A stretch of DNA of 64,000 bases from Wolfiporia cocos (Eukaryota > Basidiomycota > Agaricomycetes > Polyporales > Phaeolaceae). The notes under the pieces were generated by a model. The model was not told where the DNA came from, searched no databases, and was given only the letters and a program-made list of their open reading frames with translations. The position numbers were made by a program, and so were the translations under genes. The stretch is from positions 806,001 through 870,000 of the forward strand of contig JACCLO010000013.1 of the NCBI GenBank assembly GCA_029448655.1. The letters run 5' to 3'. Position 1 is the stretch's first letter; each line of letters begins with the position of its first letter. Positions 32,272 to 44,000 of this stretch are shown here, piece after piece.

Positions 32272-34017
32272 AAATACAGTGACTTGTTGCACTACCAACC
32301 CCCTGCCGCTGTTGCTTTCATGACTTGCTGCTGCACAGTGGTGGCGTGCACCATCCCACCTGGCTCTCACAGCTTTCCACTGCCTGGTGCCAGTATGCTG
32401 CACCCATGTGCTTAAACCCTCATCACCATTTGGCTTGGCAACTCCTGTGTCAGTGCACACACCAAACCCAGAGCCCTACTGCCTCACCTGCACCTTTGGC
32501 CTTTCAGCCATGAGGCATGTCCCCCAACCACACGAGTATGTTGTGCTTCCTCGTTGGAGTGCCCATCAACTCTTGTGGCCTTTCACTGTGCTCCTTTGAT
32601 GCTGATCTCTCACACTCCACCCTGTGCTGGTCCATTTGTAGTACTGTGTGCTGTATTGTAACTGTGTGCCAGTTTATAATTTGACCCTGAATGTACCTTG
32701 AGTGCCCCAGATTTATCATCAGTCTGGGAAATTTGCTCCAATATAATAACTGAGCCAATACATTATGCCCCATGGTATATCAGTTCTGGGCCAGAGGCCC
32801 TTATAAGTTTGCAGCAAATCACCAGATGCCTCTGCGACTTTTCAAGTATTCACCAGATGCCTAGTATTTTCCAAGATGTCAAAATACAAAACATATTTTA
32901 TTGGCCTAAACCAGTCTGACTATGTTTACCAGACTGACAATGCTTATCTACTTTTGCTGATGTCCAGGAACAGTTTAAAGTGCTCTAGGCTCTGCAGTGA
33001 CCCAATCCTTCCCTTATCTTGTGCAAATTGAGCTGCATGAATACTTTTGAGCTAGTGTAAGCTTTGTGCTCATTGAAGATGAGAGCAGGAGGATTTTGGC
33101 ATGATACTAGGCTTGGAACTGCTAAAGACATACTATTAGCAGTCAACCGCAAGTGCTATTCAGCAGGAAGCTCAATAAAACAGGGTTACTTGCCATGAGA
33201 TGCGGCGCGCCATTAAACAAGACGTGACGTGACTTGCCATCAAGTGTCATGCGATGCGATGCACCAGTGGCACGTACATCCCAAATAAGAAGGGGAATAC
33301 ATCTGTGTAATGTCCACACGAAATAATCTATACCTCAGAACAAGCTTGCATTGGGACATATATAACTGTACCTCACTACTGTATAGCTCTTTCCACTTGA
33401 TATTAAATAGTTTGAGTCTTTTCCTGCTTGCTTGCATCCAAAAACCATTCTTATATGTACTTCTATCAATTGATGGGAATGCATCTCTTCCTTGGATAAT
33501 TGGTTATAGCATAAAGTAAGTATGCATATCTCTGATCTCCTTATTTCTTCGAAGAATGGGTGGGACAGAATTTCGTTAAAGCGTTCATAGCATGTTGTGT
33601 TGTATACCAAATGAACAGATTGACACAAGGCGATTTAATTAGAGGAATTCTGTTCCAAAGAAAGTATACATTGCATAGTTCTAATCAATATACTCCACTA
33701 CAGTGAGGCGTGAAACTTTCTTCCTGACGAGCCTTTACACTGATACCGTTGCACTATGTGCGTCTAGCTAATGCCGGGGAGAGACCTGTCTAGCAGGGAC
33801 TGGCGCATGATAGATGCTGAACACTCGGATTTTGCCACCCTGCTACTTTTGCCCCTCCCCAGTTAACCTAAGATGGTGAAGCGCGACGTCACATGTATTT
33901 TGTGTGTGCATGTGTGTTGGGTCAATCGGTTTGACCGGGGGTCAAGACCCCCGTCAAACCGTTGACCCTAGATCTAGAAGAAGGGATCAAACCTTGACCC
34001 TACCAACCCTGCTATAG
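32272..34017. other. Gene-free region with a strong hairpin
   Basis: No gene recognised. At 33927-33973 a near-perfect inverted repeat (GGTTTGACCGGGGGTC, AAGA, ACCCCCGTCAAACC) could form a stable hairpin. Confidence 0.4.
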
Positions 34018-34390
34018 ACTTGAGGTTAATGTCCCACACGGTTTGCATGGCCTTTTGAAACTCCGCAGTGGCTGAAGCGCCGCGCCACTTCTTCAGACGA
34101 AGCTGAGCTTGAGCATGCACTTCAAGTGATAGCCACCACGATACAGTGGGACATCAACGTTTCAACACCCATGTCGATCACTGGACTATGCCAGTCACGA
34201 ACACACGCGGTCGTCGCCGCCAGCATCAGTCCATCAATGTGATCAGGTACAGATACATTAATTGACTGTACACCTTCCTATAGGAGTACCAATTTGTTAC
34301 ATCTCAGCACTATCTCCATGATATTATACATGGCATGCTCCAATAATAAATGGTCAGAACCATTCCGAGATTCCCATCGTGTTGCTTCAT

Positions 34391-35750
34391 CGAGGGACTT
34401 CAGTCAATTATCTTAATCTGCCAACTGCCCTTCGCTTAAGAAATCGCAGTTGCGAGCTAGGTTTGCATGCAGATTTATCTGCTAGCTGCGGCAGGATAAT
34501 CTACTGTGACAATAAAATGGTACATTCTGGATTCGAACCAAGGACCTCAGCACAGATCAGAATAACAGCATCGCAGCATACGTTAGCCAACTGAGCTACA
34601 GTGCAACTAGTGTCTGCCCCATTTTAAGCAATATATAGAGTATTTTGTAAACTTCATTTTCACAGTTTAACATCTTCCATAACACAAATACAAATGAATC
34701 TGCCTCTAAAGACCTGTGATTCCAGTAGTGATGTGCCAGGCCCAGCTTTGGGCCATAGGCCAGGCCGGGCCAAGCCCTACTTGGGCCTGGCCAGGCCGGG
34801 CCCTACACCACGGCTTGAGACAGCCCAGGGCCCGGCTTGTGTCTCAAGCCAGGCCAGGCCAAGCCGTGAGCCCCAGGCCTGAAAGCTCTAACAGATAATG
34901 TGTCTAGTAACTATGATATAAGGATATATATAGTAGCAGTATGCCATATTCCAATGTAGTATGTCTATATTTTTAAATTCAAGCAAGAGGATAGTCCCAT
35001 GGATTGAATTCTTGGTGCTGAAGCCTGTCGCTCACTTTTGGGCACCTATACGATGCCCCATTTGGAAGGCGTGCCACAGAGCACCGTGCCGGTGAAATGA
35101 TGATTTCACACTATAATTCACTAATTATTGAAGATACTGGAGCTTGGCTTTGTCAGAAGATAGTTGGAGAAGGTACGTTATGAGTTTGTGTGGCTACAGT
35201 GATGATCATCCTCACAGTGCCAGGCCCCAGGCAAGCCCCAGGCCGGGCCGGGCCAAGCCGTGGGCCATCAATGGGGGCCCGGCCTGAGGTTTTGAAAAGC
35301 CAAGGCCGTCCAAAGCCGGGGCTTTTGAGCCGGGCCGGGCCTGGCACATCACTAGATTCCAGTGTATTCAGCTTTCCCATGGTGAGTTGCTCCAGGTCAA
35401 GCATGGTGAATCAAGCTACCACTATCATTGATTTCTGTATGCTTGTTGTAGCAGTTAGTTGCCTTGATGATTTGCGGAAATTGTGTGTAAAATTTGCGTT
35501 ATATATATTTTGATTGGTCAAGGGTAACTGTTGTCACTATGGCTCAGTTGGCTAATTATGCTGCGATGCTGTTATTCTCATCTGTGCTAAGGTCCTTGGT
35601 TCGAATCCGGGATGTACCATTTTATTGTCACAGTAGATTAATCTGCCGCAGCTAGCAGATTAATCTGCGTGCAAACCTAGCTCGCAACTGCGATTTCTTA
35701 AGCGAAGGGCAGTTGGCAGATTAAGATAATTGACTGAAACTCTACCTTCA
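34391..35750. mobile_element. Head-to-head tRNA-like element, copy with a nested MITE
   Basis: Left arm: minus-strand tRNA-like segment (34525-34610) with its tail outward. Right arm: plus-strand tRNA-like segment near 35541-35622 with its tail to about 35745. Flanks carry an 18-bp direct repeat with one mismatch (CCCATCGTGTYGCTTCAT) at 34373-34390 and 35751-35768. The middle is the same spacer as at 46400-46660, interrupted by hAT-like MITE B. Confidence 0.75.
34726..35354. mobile_element. hAT-like MITE, GC-rich family, copy B
   Basis: 629 bp, TAGTGATGTGCC...GGCACATCACTA, with perfect 8-bp duplication GATTCCAG (34718-34725 and 35355-35362). The empty site GATTCCAGTGTATTC is preserved at about 46502, which proves the insertion. 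Subterminal arrays are GGGCCGGGCC-like. Confidence 0.9.
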
Positions 35751-36224
35751 CCCATCGTGTCGCTTCATGGCCGTGCGTCGCTGAAGCGCCCAAGACTTCG
35801 TGTCGCACCAGTAGCTGAAGCACCTCCTCATCTTCATCAGCCTTTCATTTTTTCCCCCTCCTTTCCCTCTCCTTCTCGATGCAATTTCGACATTTTGCGG
35901 TAAGCTCCCATAAGCGGAATCCTTCTTGCGGATGGTGATATCAATATTAAGTGGTTTCTTCGTGTGACATTCAAAACAGGTGCCTGAATGTTGCAGACAT
36001 GCACAGTTACTCGTTTCTGAGCATCTTTGCTTGTGGCCTAACATATGTGCTAACATATTCTACTTTTCATGAGAATAGATGAGAGACAAACCATTGCATA
36101 ACTTATCTATAAGCTTCGAGGGCTTAGAACGACCCACCGAGCCCAGCCACCCTCCTGCGCTTCAGCCACCGCGGAGTTTCAAAGGCCATGCAAACCGTGT
36201 GGGACATTAACGTTAACCTCAAGT

Positions 36225-36568
36225 CTGCTGTGGATAGCCTTGACAGCCTGGGATTGAAGCGTTCAATTGCCCTGAAGGCAGGCAAATTGTGCGCCCCGAG
36301 AAGTATGATAGACTCCCGGTAACCGTTATGGTGCCATCATATATAGCGCGCATTACTAACACCGAGGCAGCTGCAGCTATCTGTACACGTGCACCGGCTT
36401 CTCATCATTGTTATCCGCATACCGTTGAATTCTATCATTTGCAGATGAACAGGATGTGTAGGCGCTACCTTATGTCACGCGAGGTGTCTGGTGTGCGCCT
36501 GAAGCCGTCGTACTATATTCATAGTCCACCGTAGGCACTCCTGTCAGCTGTCCGCGAGGCGCTTTACT
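36225..36568. other. Spacer upstream of MFS gene
   Basis: No gene recognised; it should contain the promoter of the transporter. Confidence 0.3.
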
Positions 36569-38672
36569 GTGTCGACACATCTCCTGTCTGCAGGTATTCT
36601 CCTACGCAAAGCCCTCGCAACGAAACATCGCTCTTGGACTACGAGCAGCATAGCAATCGGCGGGAGCGCTCTTGACGCGCGTAATACACTGCCTGCCATG
36701 CCGACAGGAAGCCCCAAGCGAGGTCGTCTAGAGTGGCGAGCATGGAGCACTGGTACGCACACCAATACTCATTGCCAGTCTCAATTTGTCATAGTGATTC
36801 TGTAGTCGTCGGAGCCTGGCTTATGCAGTTCTGTGTTGTTGGGATTGTGGGTGGCAGCCTAGATTGCTCACAGAGAACTGCCGCCAAGCGCTGACTTGAA
36901 ATGGTTACTGACATGCGCCGGTTAGGTCTCATCGTATGGAGTAATGCAGACATTCTACGCGCAGGAATACCTGAACAATGTCTCTGATTCGGCTATTAGC
37001 TGGATTGGTACCGTTCAGCTATTCTTCATGCTGGCACTTTCACCGATTGGAGGCCTGTTGTACGTTTCTATTTCGAACGAGAGAAACTACATTTTGACTC
37101 ACTATCTTGCATTAGACTGGATAGGGGATATCTGAGACAGACTTTGGTGTCCGGCTCCCTCTTTTTTGTTGTGTGGTATGCTTCCCCTTTACTGCGGCTC
37201 CATGTTTTCTAACATTTGAGTGTTTCAGCCAATTTCTGTTGTCGCTTGCACATGCGCATCAATATTACCAAGTTTTCCTTAGCCAGGGTCTTGGTATGGG
37301 CATCGGAGTTGGCTTGATCTACATGCCCACGTTTGGGATAGTATCACAACACTTCAAGCAGCGTAGAGCGTTGGCAATTGTAAGCCGTTGTACATTTGTT
37401 GAATACTACTAATGTCGGGGAATTGGAATTTAGGGCATTGTCGCATCCGGCTCCTCCCTAGGCACTGTTGTCTTTTCTAGTACGTTGTGGTCTGAGATAG
37501 CATATGCGTCTGTGCTGACTCCGTACACTACTTCAGTTGCTCTCAACTACCTTCTCAATGGCTCACTGGGATTCGGATGGTCAATCCGGGTCACATCGTT
37601 CATGTCTGTAGGGTTGCTTGCCTTGGGCAACATACTCATTGTTAAGCCGGCACCTGCGCTCCCTATTCCTCCCAATTCTGCGTCTGCACCAGACGTTACT
37701 ACACTAAACGCAGAGCTATCAACAACCAAGGACGAGGATGACGCAGCTGATAAGCAACTACCTATTGCAGTTACCTCTTCACCTCTGTTAGACAAGGACT
37801 TTGTCCTGCTCTTGGCTATGGGGTTTCTTTTCGGTCTCGGCCAGTGGTTCCCGTCTTACTATATTCAAATATACGCGGAACAACACGGTGTAAACTCTCG
37901 GCTGTCTTTCTATTCACTGGCCATTATGAATATATCGGCCATGTTTGGCCGAGTTGTGCCCAACGGGTTGGCCGACCGTTGGGGTAATGTAGAAGTGTAC
38001 GTTCCATGTACTCTTTGTGCCGGTAAGTGGATATCAATACACAGGTCGCTGATTGTGCCACTCACATCTCCCGCATAGGCGCCATTGGGTTTGCCATGCT
38101 TGGATGTGGCACAACCTATGGTTTAGTACTGTTCACTATATTGTGCGTTTACTTTCGTCTCTTAAAGATCCTCAAGAACCTAAGCTAATGGCATTTAGCT
38201 ATGGTTTCTTCTTTGGGGCTGGTACGTATCAGCTGAATCTTCCCAACAGTTCTTCAATCACGCTTTATAGGGGTCTCTCTTTATCTCCCTGTTGTCCATT
38301 CACTATGTGCTGGAAAAGCAGACATGGGGTGCGTCGACTAATGTTCCCTTTCCTCCACAGGACTGCATTGTGCTCATCACAACCTGGTATACCAGGAAGC
38401 GCATGGGGATTGCACTCCTCCCTGTTGGTGTTGCTTCGCTCATAGGAAATCCCATAAACGGCGCAATATTAGGATCTTCCCTGACATGGTGGAAGGGAGT
38501 CACGTTTGCGTCAGTGCGTGAATCTAGCATACCCGTTTTTGCCACTAGAGTAGCTGATGAACTTTCCTCAGACCACAATGCTCGCAAGAGCAGCCTGCAT
38601 GTCGGCAGTCCTGTACTCTCGAGTGCGCAATGCGTGATTCTGCTCTTAACATCTACATTCCTGGTTCTGTGA
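36569..38672 (+). CDS. MFS transporter, monocarboxylate-porter-like
   Basis: A spliced gene with twelve-helix MFS character. An early exon ends EWRAWST and joins, after an intron at about 36753-36808, to VVGAWLMQFCVVG. The next exon (about 36927) reads SSYGVMQTFYAQEYLNNVSDSAISWIGTVQ, the fungal MCT-family signature around helices 1-2. Then comes LSQGLGMGIGVGLIYMPTFGIVSQHF (helix 4 region) and VASGSSLGTVVF. A long exon covers helix 6, a hydrophilic central loop rich in Asp/Glu/Ala, and LLLAMGFLFGLGQWFPSYY. The C-terminal half includes WYTRKRMGIALLPVGVASL. The stop is at 38670-38672. The substrate cannot be told; relatives carry monocarboxylates or riboflavin. The start is uncertain: ATG at 36569 or 36699. 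Confidence 0.72.
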
Positions 38673-38808
38673 TCCTACATTGCGACTCCGTAAATATAGC
38701 GTGTAGAGCTCGTGTATGTCGCATCATCATGTGATACTGTCAGAATCAGGTATACATGCCGTGTGGTGAACATTATCGTCGACAACTTCGCGTCATTCTA
38801 CCAGATAC
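38673..38808. other. 3' flank of MFS gene
   Basis: Nothing recognised. Confidence 0.3.
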
Positions 38809-39187
38809 TATGGCTGGACCCCTCCTGCGCAATGGGCCACTTCTGCACAATTGACTCTACAGGAGCCCTATTGCATATAAAAATCACGAGAAAAATCTTG
38901 TAGATAGGAGACATGTATAACAATGCTGCCGTAAACTTTCATTGAGATCCCTGGCTTGTGTCCTTATGCAGAATTCTGAATGTTGTGTTTTTAAAGCTCC
39001 GAGGACCCGGGATATGACGCAATTTGTAAGATCCTATGCTTTGAGCACTCTAGCGCTGTCATAGAAGGATAACACATTGAGATGATACGGCTACTATGTT
39101 TCCTGGAGCAGGTATCAGGCGAACGGGGCTTTCATCTTTCACTTGTCTGCGTACCATCAAAACTGTGCAGAAGGGGTCCAGCCATAG
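38809..39187. mobile_element. TA-type MITE
   Basis: 379 bp with ends CTATGGCTGGACCCC and GGGGTCCAGCCATAG, flanked by TA on both sides. A diverged inverted relative lies at 13893-14257. TA duplication suggests a Tc1/mariner-type element. Confidence 0.7.
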
Positions 39188-39270
39188 TACTATGTTGAAC
39201 GCTTGTTCGCATATCGCATGACATAGTTGTGGAACTTCGCGTCCGAGCTGACAGCTCATGTGCCCATAAG

Positions 39271-40479
39271 ATGGGCACATGACTTGAGGTTAATTACCCA
39301 GCGGGTTTGCGTAGATGCAAGCGCTGAGGATCATGTGGATTTCACCATGTCGGCCAGCGGCGGGCGTCTCTGCGTGCCCCTTCGACGAAAGTTGAAGGCC
39401 ACGGCACTGTGGAAGCTTATCGAGGCAAGATAGACAGACTATATAGTAAATTGCTTGTATCGCTCATTGATATCTGTATTCAAGATGTAGGAAACTCTGT
39501 TAAATACAGTACTTGTAGCCAATAACATTTGTGGCTAGGGGTTGTTGGCGAGTAGTTGAGTTCGTGATGGGCATTGTACGACGCTGTTCGTGGCGACGGA
39601 TATCACTTTCCCAGCGGATAAGTGGTTTCATTATATGTGCTGCATTCTTGAACCACCGTGGCTCCGCGCGATCTTGTTGGTCCTCAAGGATGCGCAATGA
39701 TTACCGTAGAACTGCAATTAAGTGGTCTACGTCGATTTCATCTTCGTCGTCAAGCTGAAAATTTTGAAATCTTAGTATAGAGTAGTGTGATCAAGTAGGA
39801 TGCTTACTGCGAAGCCCCCGTTACCTCCCGCACGTGTTTGCATCAGACCATCTCTTCCTGTTGGCGGAGGCCTTGACGGCGAAGACAGAATCTGCAAAAA
39901 TTCCAAGTCAACAACGACATCAGCATTCAAATGGAAATACCAACACTGGCTGTAGGTTCTGCATCTGATTCTGTACTGCATACCATAGTTAACAATGGCA
40001 CAGTGCTTGCCTGAGGCATGCGAGCATGCCAGGCATATGGTGCCGGCATCTCGGGTGGCAGAGCAACAATCCCCTCAATTGGAACGGTGTAGAATGGAGG
40101 AATATGAAATCTAACAGCAGAAGCCCACCAATGAGCAGGCAGAGGCCCGGTGTTTTGTACGAGATGTTTGCACAGGAGGTATGAGTGATATTTCTGGGCC
40201 CCAGAGTCACATGTCCACCGTGAAACATCTGTAACATACACACCGTTGATGGGAACTGTTAGCAGACGTTCCCAGGCGAGTGTTAAGCAATAGGGAGGTA
40301 GTGCCTTAGTTATGACTGCGTAGACAGCAAGATCGACCGGAGGGTCGGCCGAAGACTTCAATGTTTAGTGTCGAAGGGGCGCATAGAGACGCCCGCCGCT
40401 GGCCCGACGCGTCGGTATCCACGTGCGTGATCCTCAGTGCTTGCATCTACGCAAACCCGCTGGGTAATTAACCTCAAGT
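39271..40479. mobile_element. MULE derivative with SWIM-like remnant
   Basis: The ends ACTTGAGGTTAATTACCCAG... (from 39282) and the complement ending 40479 form inverted repeats of about 95 bp, closely matching the MITE at 18570-19180. A 9-bp duplication GCCCATAAG lies at 39262-39270 and 40480-40488, with 11 extra bases between the left duplication and the terminal repeat. The interior contains a SWIM-like frame on the minus strand. Confidence 0.8.
39927..40361 (-). pseudogene. SWIM-type zinc-finger remnant, MULE-associated
   Basis: A 144-codon frame. Its most telling stretch is TCDSGAQKYHSYLLCKHLVQ, which matches the C-X-C-Xn-C-X-H pattern of SWIM fingers found at the C-terminus of MULE transposases, although the second Cys of the first pair is Ser. 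The rest is Pro-rich and unrecognised. No catalytic DDE part remains. It is probably a leftover of the parental transposase or a captured SWIM protein. Confidence 0.5.
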
Positions 40480-40488
40480 GCCCATAAG

Positions 40489-41009
40489 TGATACCGACAT
40501 CCGATTAAGAAGGGCACCGGCAACGCAGAGCTTTCGCACGGGCAGTCATGATCAAAATGTTGGAGCCACAGGGAGTGTTTGAGCTATTCTAGACGGGTGA
40601 ATGCACACTCATCAGCTTGATGATCACTGGGAGTCCGATCCACGGGAATGAGAAAAAAGCGCCCAATCATCGTGATAATCAATGATTTCTTATTGCGGAG
40701 ACGTTCTACGATATCGATGTCGTCGGATATACGACCTCAAGTTACAACGATGCCATAACTGGCACAAAGATCTGATGTTTGGTCTAATGCCTGCGTCTGG
40801 AGCTTCAGTTATGGGGTGCTCCCTGAGCTTCTAGATCTTCGGCATCCGACATCTGAACCTTCCGGCATACGAAGCGCAACCATCAGGACGTGAACGCGAT
40901 TCAGCTACGATCCACGGCCATAAGAGCAACAATCAAGGCAATGTAACTGAAGCAGGTCGCAGATTATTAGTGCACCATCCCACCGTCTTGCCAGCTTCTG
41001 TCAATCACC
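40489..41009. other. Promoter-side spacer of NRPS-like gene
   Basis: No gene recognised. Confidence 0.3.
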
Positions 41010-44000
41010 ATGCCCGGCCGCAGACTGCTTCCACCTCCACCACAAACTCAGGCTCGCTTGAGCCCAACTTTCAAACCCCCTCCGTTAGATGGATCATTGT
41101 CCTTAGTTGAGATCTACGACTGGCACCTAGAGAATAATCCGCAACATCGTCTGTTCAAGTTCGCGCAAGACCATGGTAGTATTAGAACGATATTCTGGCC
41201 TGAAGCTGTCAGGACGGTCTACGTAGGCGCCAAGCTCATCCAGGATCGTATCCGTAATATGTTTTCCGAAGGAGAGACACCAGTTGTAGCAATTCTGGCA
41301 CCTTCCGGTGAGCAATTCCGATGCTCAAACCGCATTGAGGAACCAATTTTAAAGCAGACGCAATCCCATATTTCACTATAATGATAAGTATAATGCGCGC
41401 GAATTGTATTGCGTTCCCCATATCGCCCCGTAACTCTCCTATAGCTGTGGCCCACCTGATCAGCAAGACAGAAGTCAGGCACATACTCGTCGGTCGTGAA
41501 TCAGCCATGGAGGAGCTGACAGATGCTGCGCTCGAAATTATTCGAGATCAATATCCTTCTGTTGAGCCACCCAAGACTTCACCTATGCCGCTATTCGAAG
41601 AGCTGTATTTGTCTCAGGCGGAAACAGCTATTACCACTCAAGACGTGCCGTACATATTCAAGGGCCCTGATGCTATAGTCATGATATTACATTCTTCAGG
41701 TATTCAGGCTTCTCTGACGATTCATTGATCTGCTAATAGTATATATGTAGGATCGACTGCTTTTCCTAAACCAATCTACTGGACCAACCACCGGTTTTCT
41801 CAGTTGGCTCTCATTCCCTGGTTCGGCGAGCGAGACCTAACAGATAAGGTGTTCTTAGTGATGTGCCAGGCCCGGCTTTGGGCCATAGGCCGGGCCGGGC
41901 CAAGCCCTACTTGAGCCGGGCCAGGCCGGGCCCTACACCACGGCTTGAGACAGCCCAGGGCCCGGCTTGTGTCTCAAGCCGGGCCGGGCCAAGCCGTGAG
42001 CCCCGGGCCTGAAAGCTCTAACAGATAAAATGTCTAGTAACTATGATATAAGGATATATATAGTAGCAGTATGCCATATTCCAATGAAGTATGTCTATAT
42101 TTTTAAATTCAAGCAAGAGGATAGTCCCATGGATCGAATTAAGCCTGTCGCTCACTTTTGGGCGCCTATACGATGCCCCATTTGGAATGCGCGCCACAGA
42201 GCACCGTGCCGGTAAAATGATGATTTCACACTATAATTGAAGATACTGGAGCTTGGATTTGTCAGAAGATAGTTTAAGAAGGTACGTTATGAGTTTGTGT
42301 GGCTACAGTGATGATCATCCTCACAGTGCCAAGCCCCGTTAGGGGTTAGGGGTTAGGGGTTAGGCCCCGGGCAAGCCCCAGGCCGGGCCGGGCCAAGCCC
42401 TGGGCCGTCAATGGGGGCCCGGCCTGAGGTTTTGAAAAGCCAAGGCCGTCCAAAGCCGGGCCAAAGCCGGGGCTTTTGAGCCGGGCCGGGCCTGGCACAT
42501 CACTAGACCGTGTTCTCGCTGCATGTGATGCCGTTTTATCATGGGATGGGCGTATTACAGCTTTCATGGACGGTATATGATTCGATCTGATACCTATGTC
42601 ATGCTCATGGGGAACGAACATTTACAGGCGTCATGTGGTCTTGTTGTCAGCGCATTCGAGCCAAAATGCCCTGCCCCGGTACCTACCGCAGACGCACTGT
42701 CTGAAGCCGCCAATAGTAACATCACATTCTGCGTCCCATCATTTATCGAGGTGCATTTGGAAAACCCGTTCCTGATGCCGAGTTTTGACGTGTATGATCG
42801 CAGGCCTGGTCCCGCAACCCTGAGTATGTCAAATGGCTAACTACTCGCGATGGCGTGGTGAGAGCTAGCTCGAGGCTGTAGCTAACGCGTGGCTTAGTAT
42901 TGGAACAGTTATTTGGCGGTGGTCTGCTTAATAAAGAAGCTGGAGACTACATGATATCGCAAGGAGTATCGATCTTCATACTATATGGCTCGTGAGTAGC
43001 TCGATCCTGTTGCCGACGATACTGCCAGTACTGAAGGCGGTATCATGAGTCCAATATTACCTGATACTACTTGAGGATGTGCACTGACAGACAGACATAC
43101 TAATATAAATGAAGCCGAGGTTGGTTATGACTGGGAATACTTCCACTTCCCAGACTTGGTCAAGCCGAAAATGGTGCCTTACGGAAACAACACGTTCGAG
43201 TTCGTCATGGTGGTACGTGACTTTCGTATGTTGACCCTAGTGCGTGTTCGTCCATAGTCTCATTCGTTGAATGAGCAGTCCAACACCTTCTGCGAGCCAA
43301 GCGTGCTGAATACTCAGGTTGCCGGGATCGGCGCGTATGCTACGTCTGATCTGATGGTCCCTCATCCTACAAATCCAGGGTACTGGAGAATTCACGGTCG
43401 CACTGACGATCAGATTATGCAGAATTCTGGCGAGAAGGTCGGAGCCTATATTTGTCGTATTCTTGAGGTATACTGACTAGACATGCTGGCTTGATTAGAC
43501 GAACCCCGGGCCACTGGGTCAGTGCACTCTTACCATTCCTTGAATGTTATGATGTTGATCGCTACCCTCAGAGAATATACTGAATCAGGATCCTCATGTT
43601 CTATCTTCCGTTATGTTTGGGCGTGGTCGCTTCCAGGCCGGCGTCCTCATAGATCCTAAACCCGCTTTCCGTTTCGATCCTGTAGACCAAGTCAAGCTAG
43701 CGGATTTTCGAAACAAGATATGGTACGTGGTAAGATCCGTGGATATATGCTAGAAAAGGTTCACCCTGTCATGATGTCAGGCCAACCATTGAGAAGATGA
43801 ACGCATATGCGCCCCAGCACTCCAGGCTATTCAAAGAGGTGCCCTGCTCGTTCTACATTGTGAATGTGTATTAAACACCGCTCGATACAGATGTTCATGG
43901 TTGCAAAGCCCTCAAAACTATTCATGTACACTGCCAAGAATACGGCACGTCGCCAGGCTGTGATCAACAACTATGAGGAAGAGATCAATGCACTATACGA

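Larger units (their letters stand above)
34018..36224. mobile_element. MULE-type element hosting two nested insertions
   Basis: Terminal inverted repeats of about 65-70 bp begin ACTTGAGGTTAA and share ...GTCCCACACGGTTTGCATGG..., ...GAAACTCCGC... and GGCTGAAGCGC. Flanks are CTGCTATAG (34009-34017) and CTGCTGTGG (36225-36233), matching 7 of 9 with two A/G differences. Without the nested element it would be about 0.85 kb. The Cys-rich frame on the minus strand near 35960-36050 is not recognised. Confidence 0.72.
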
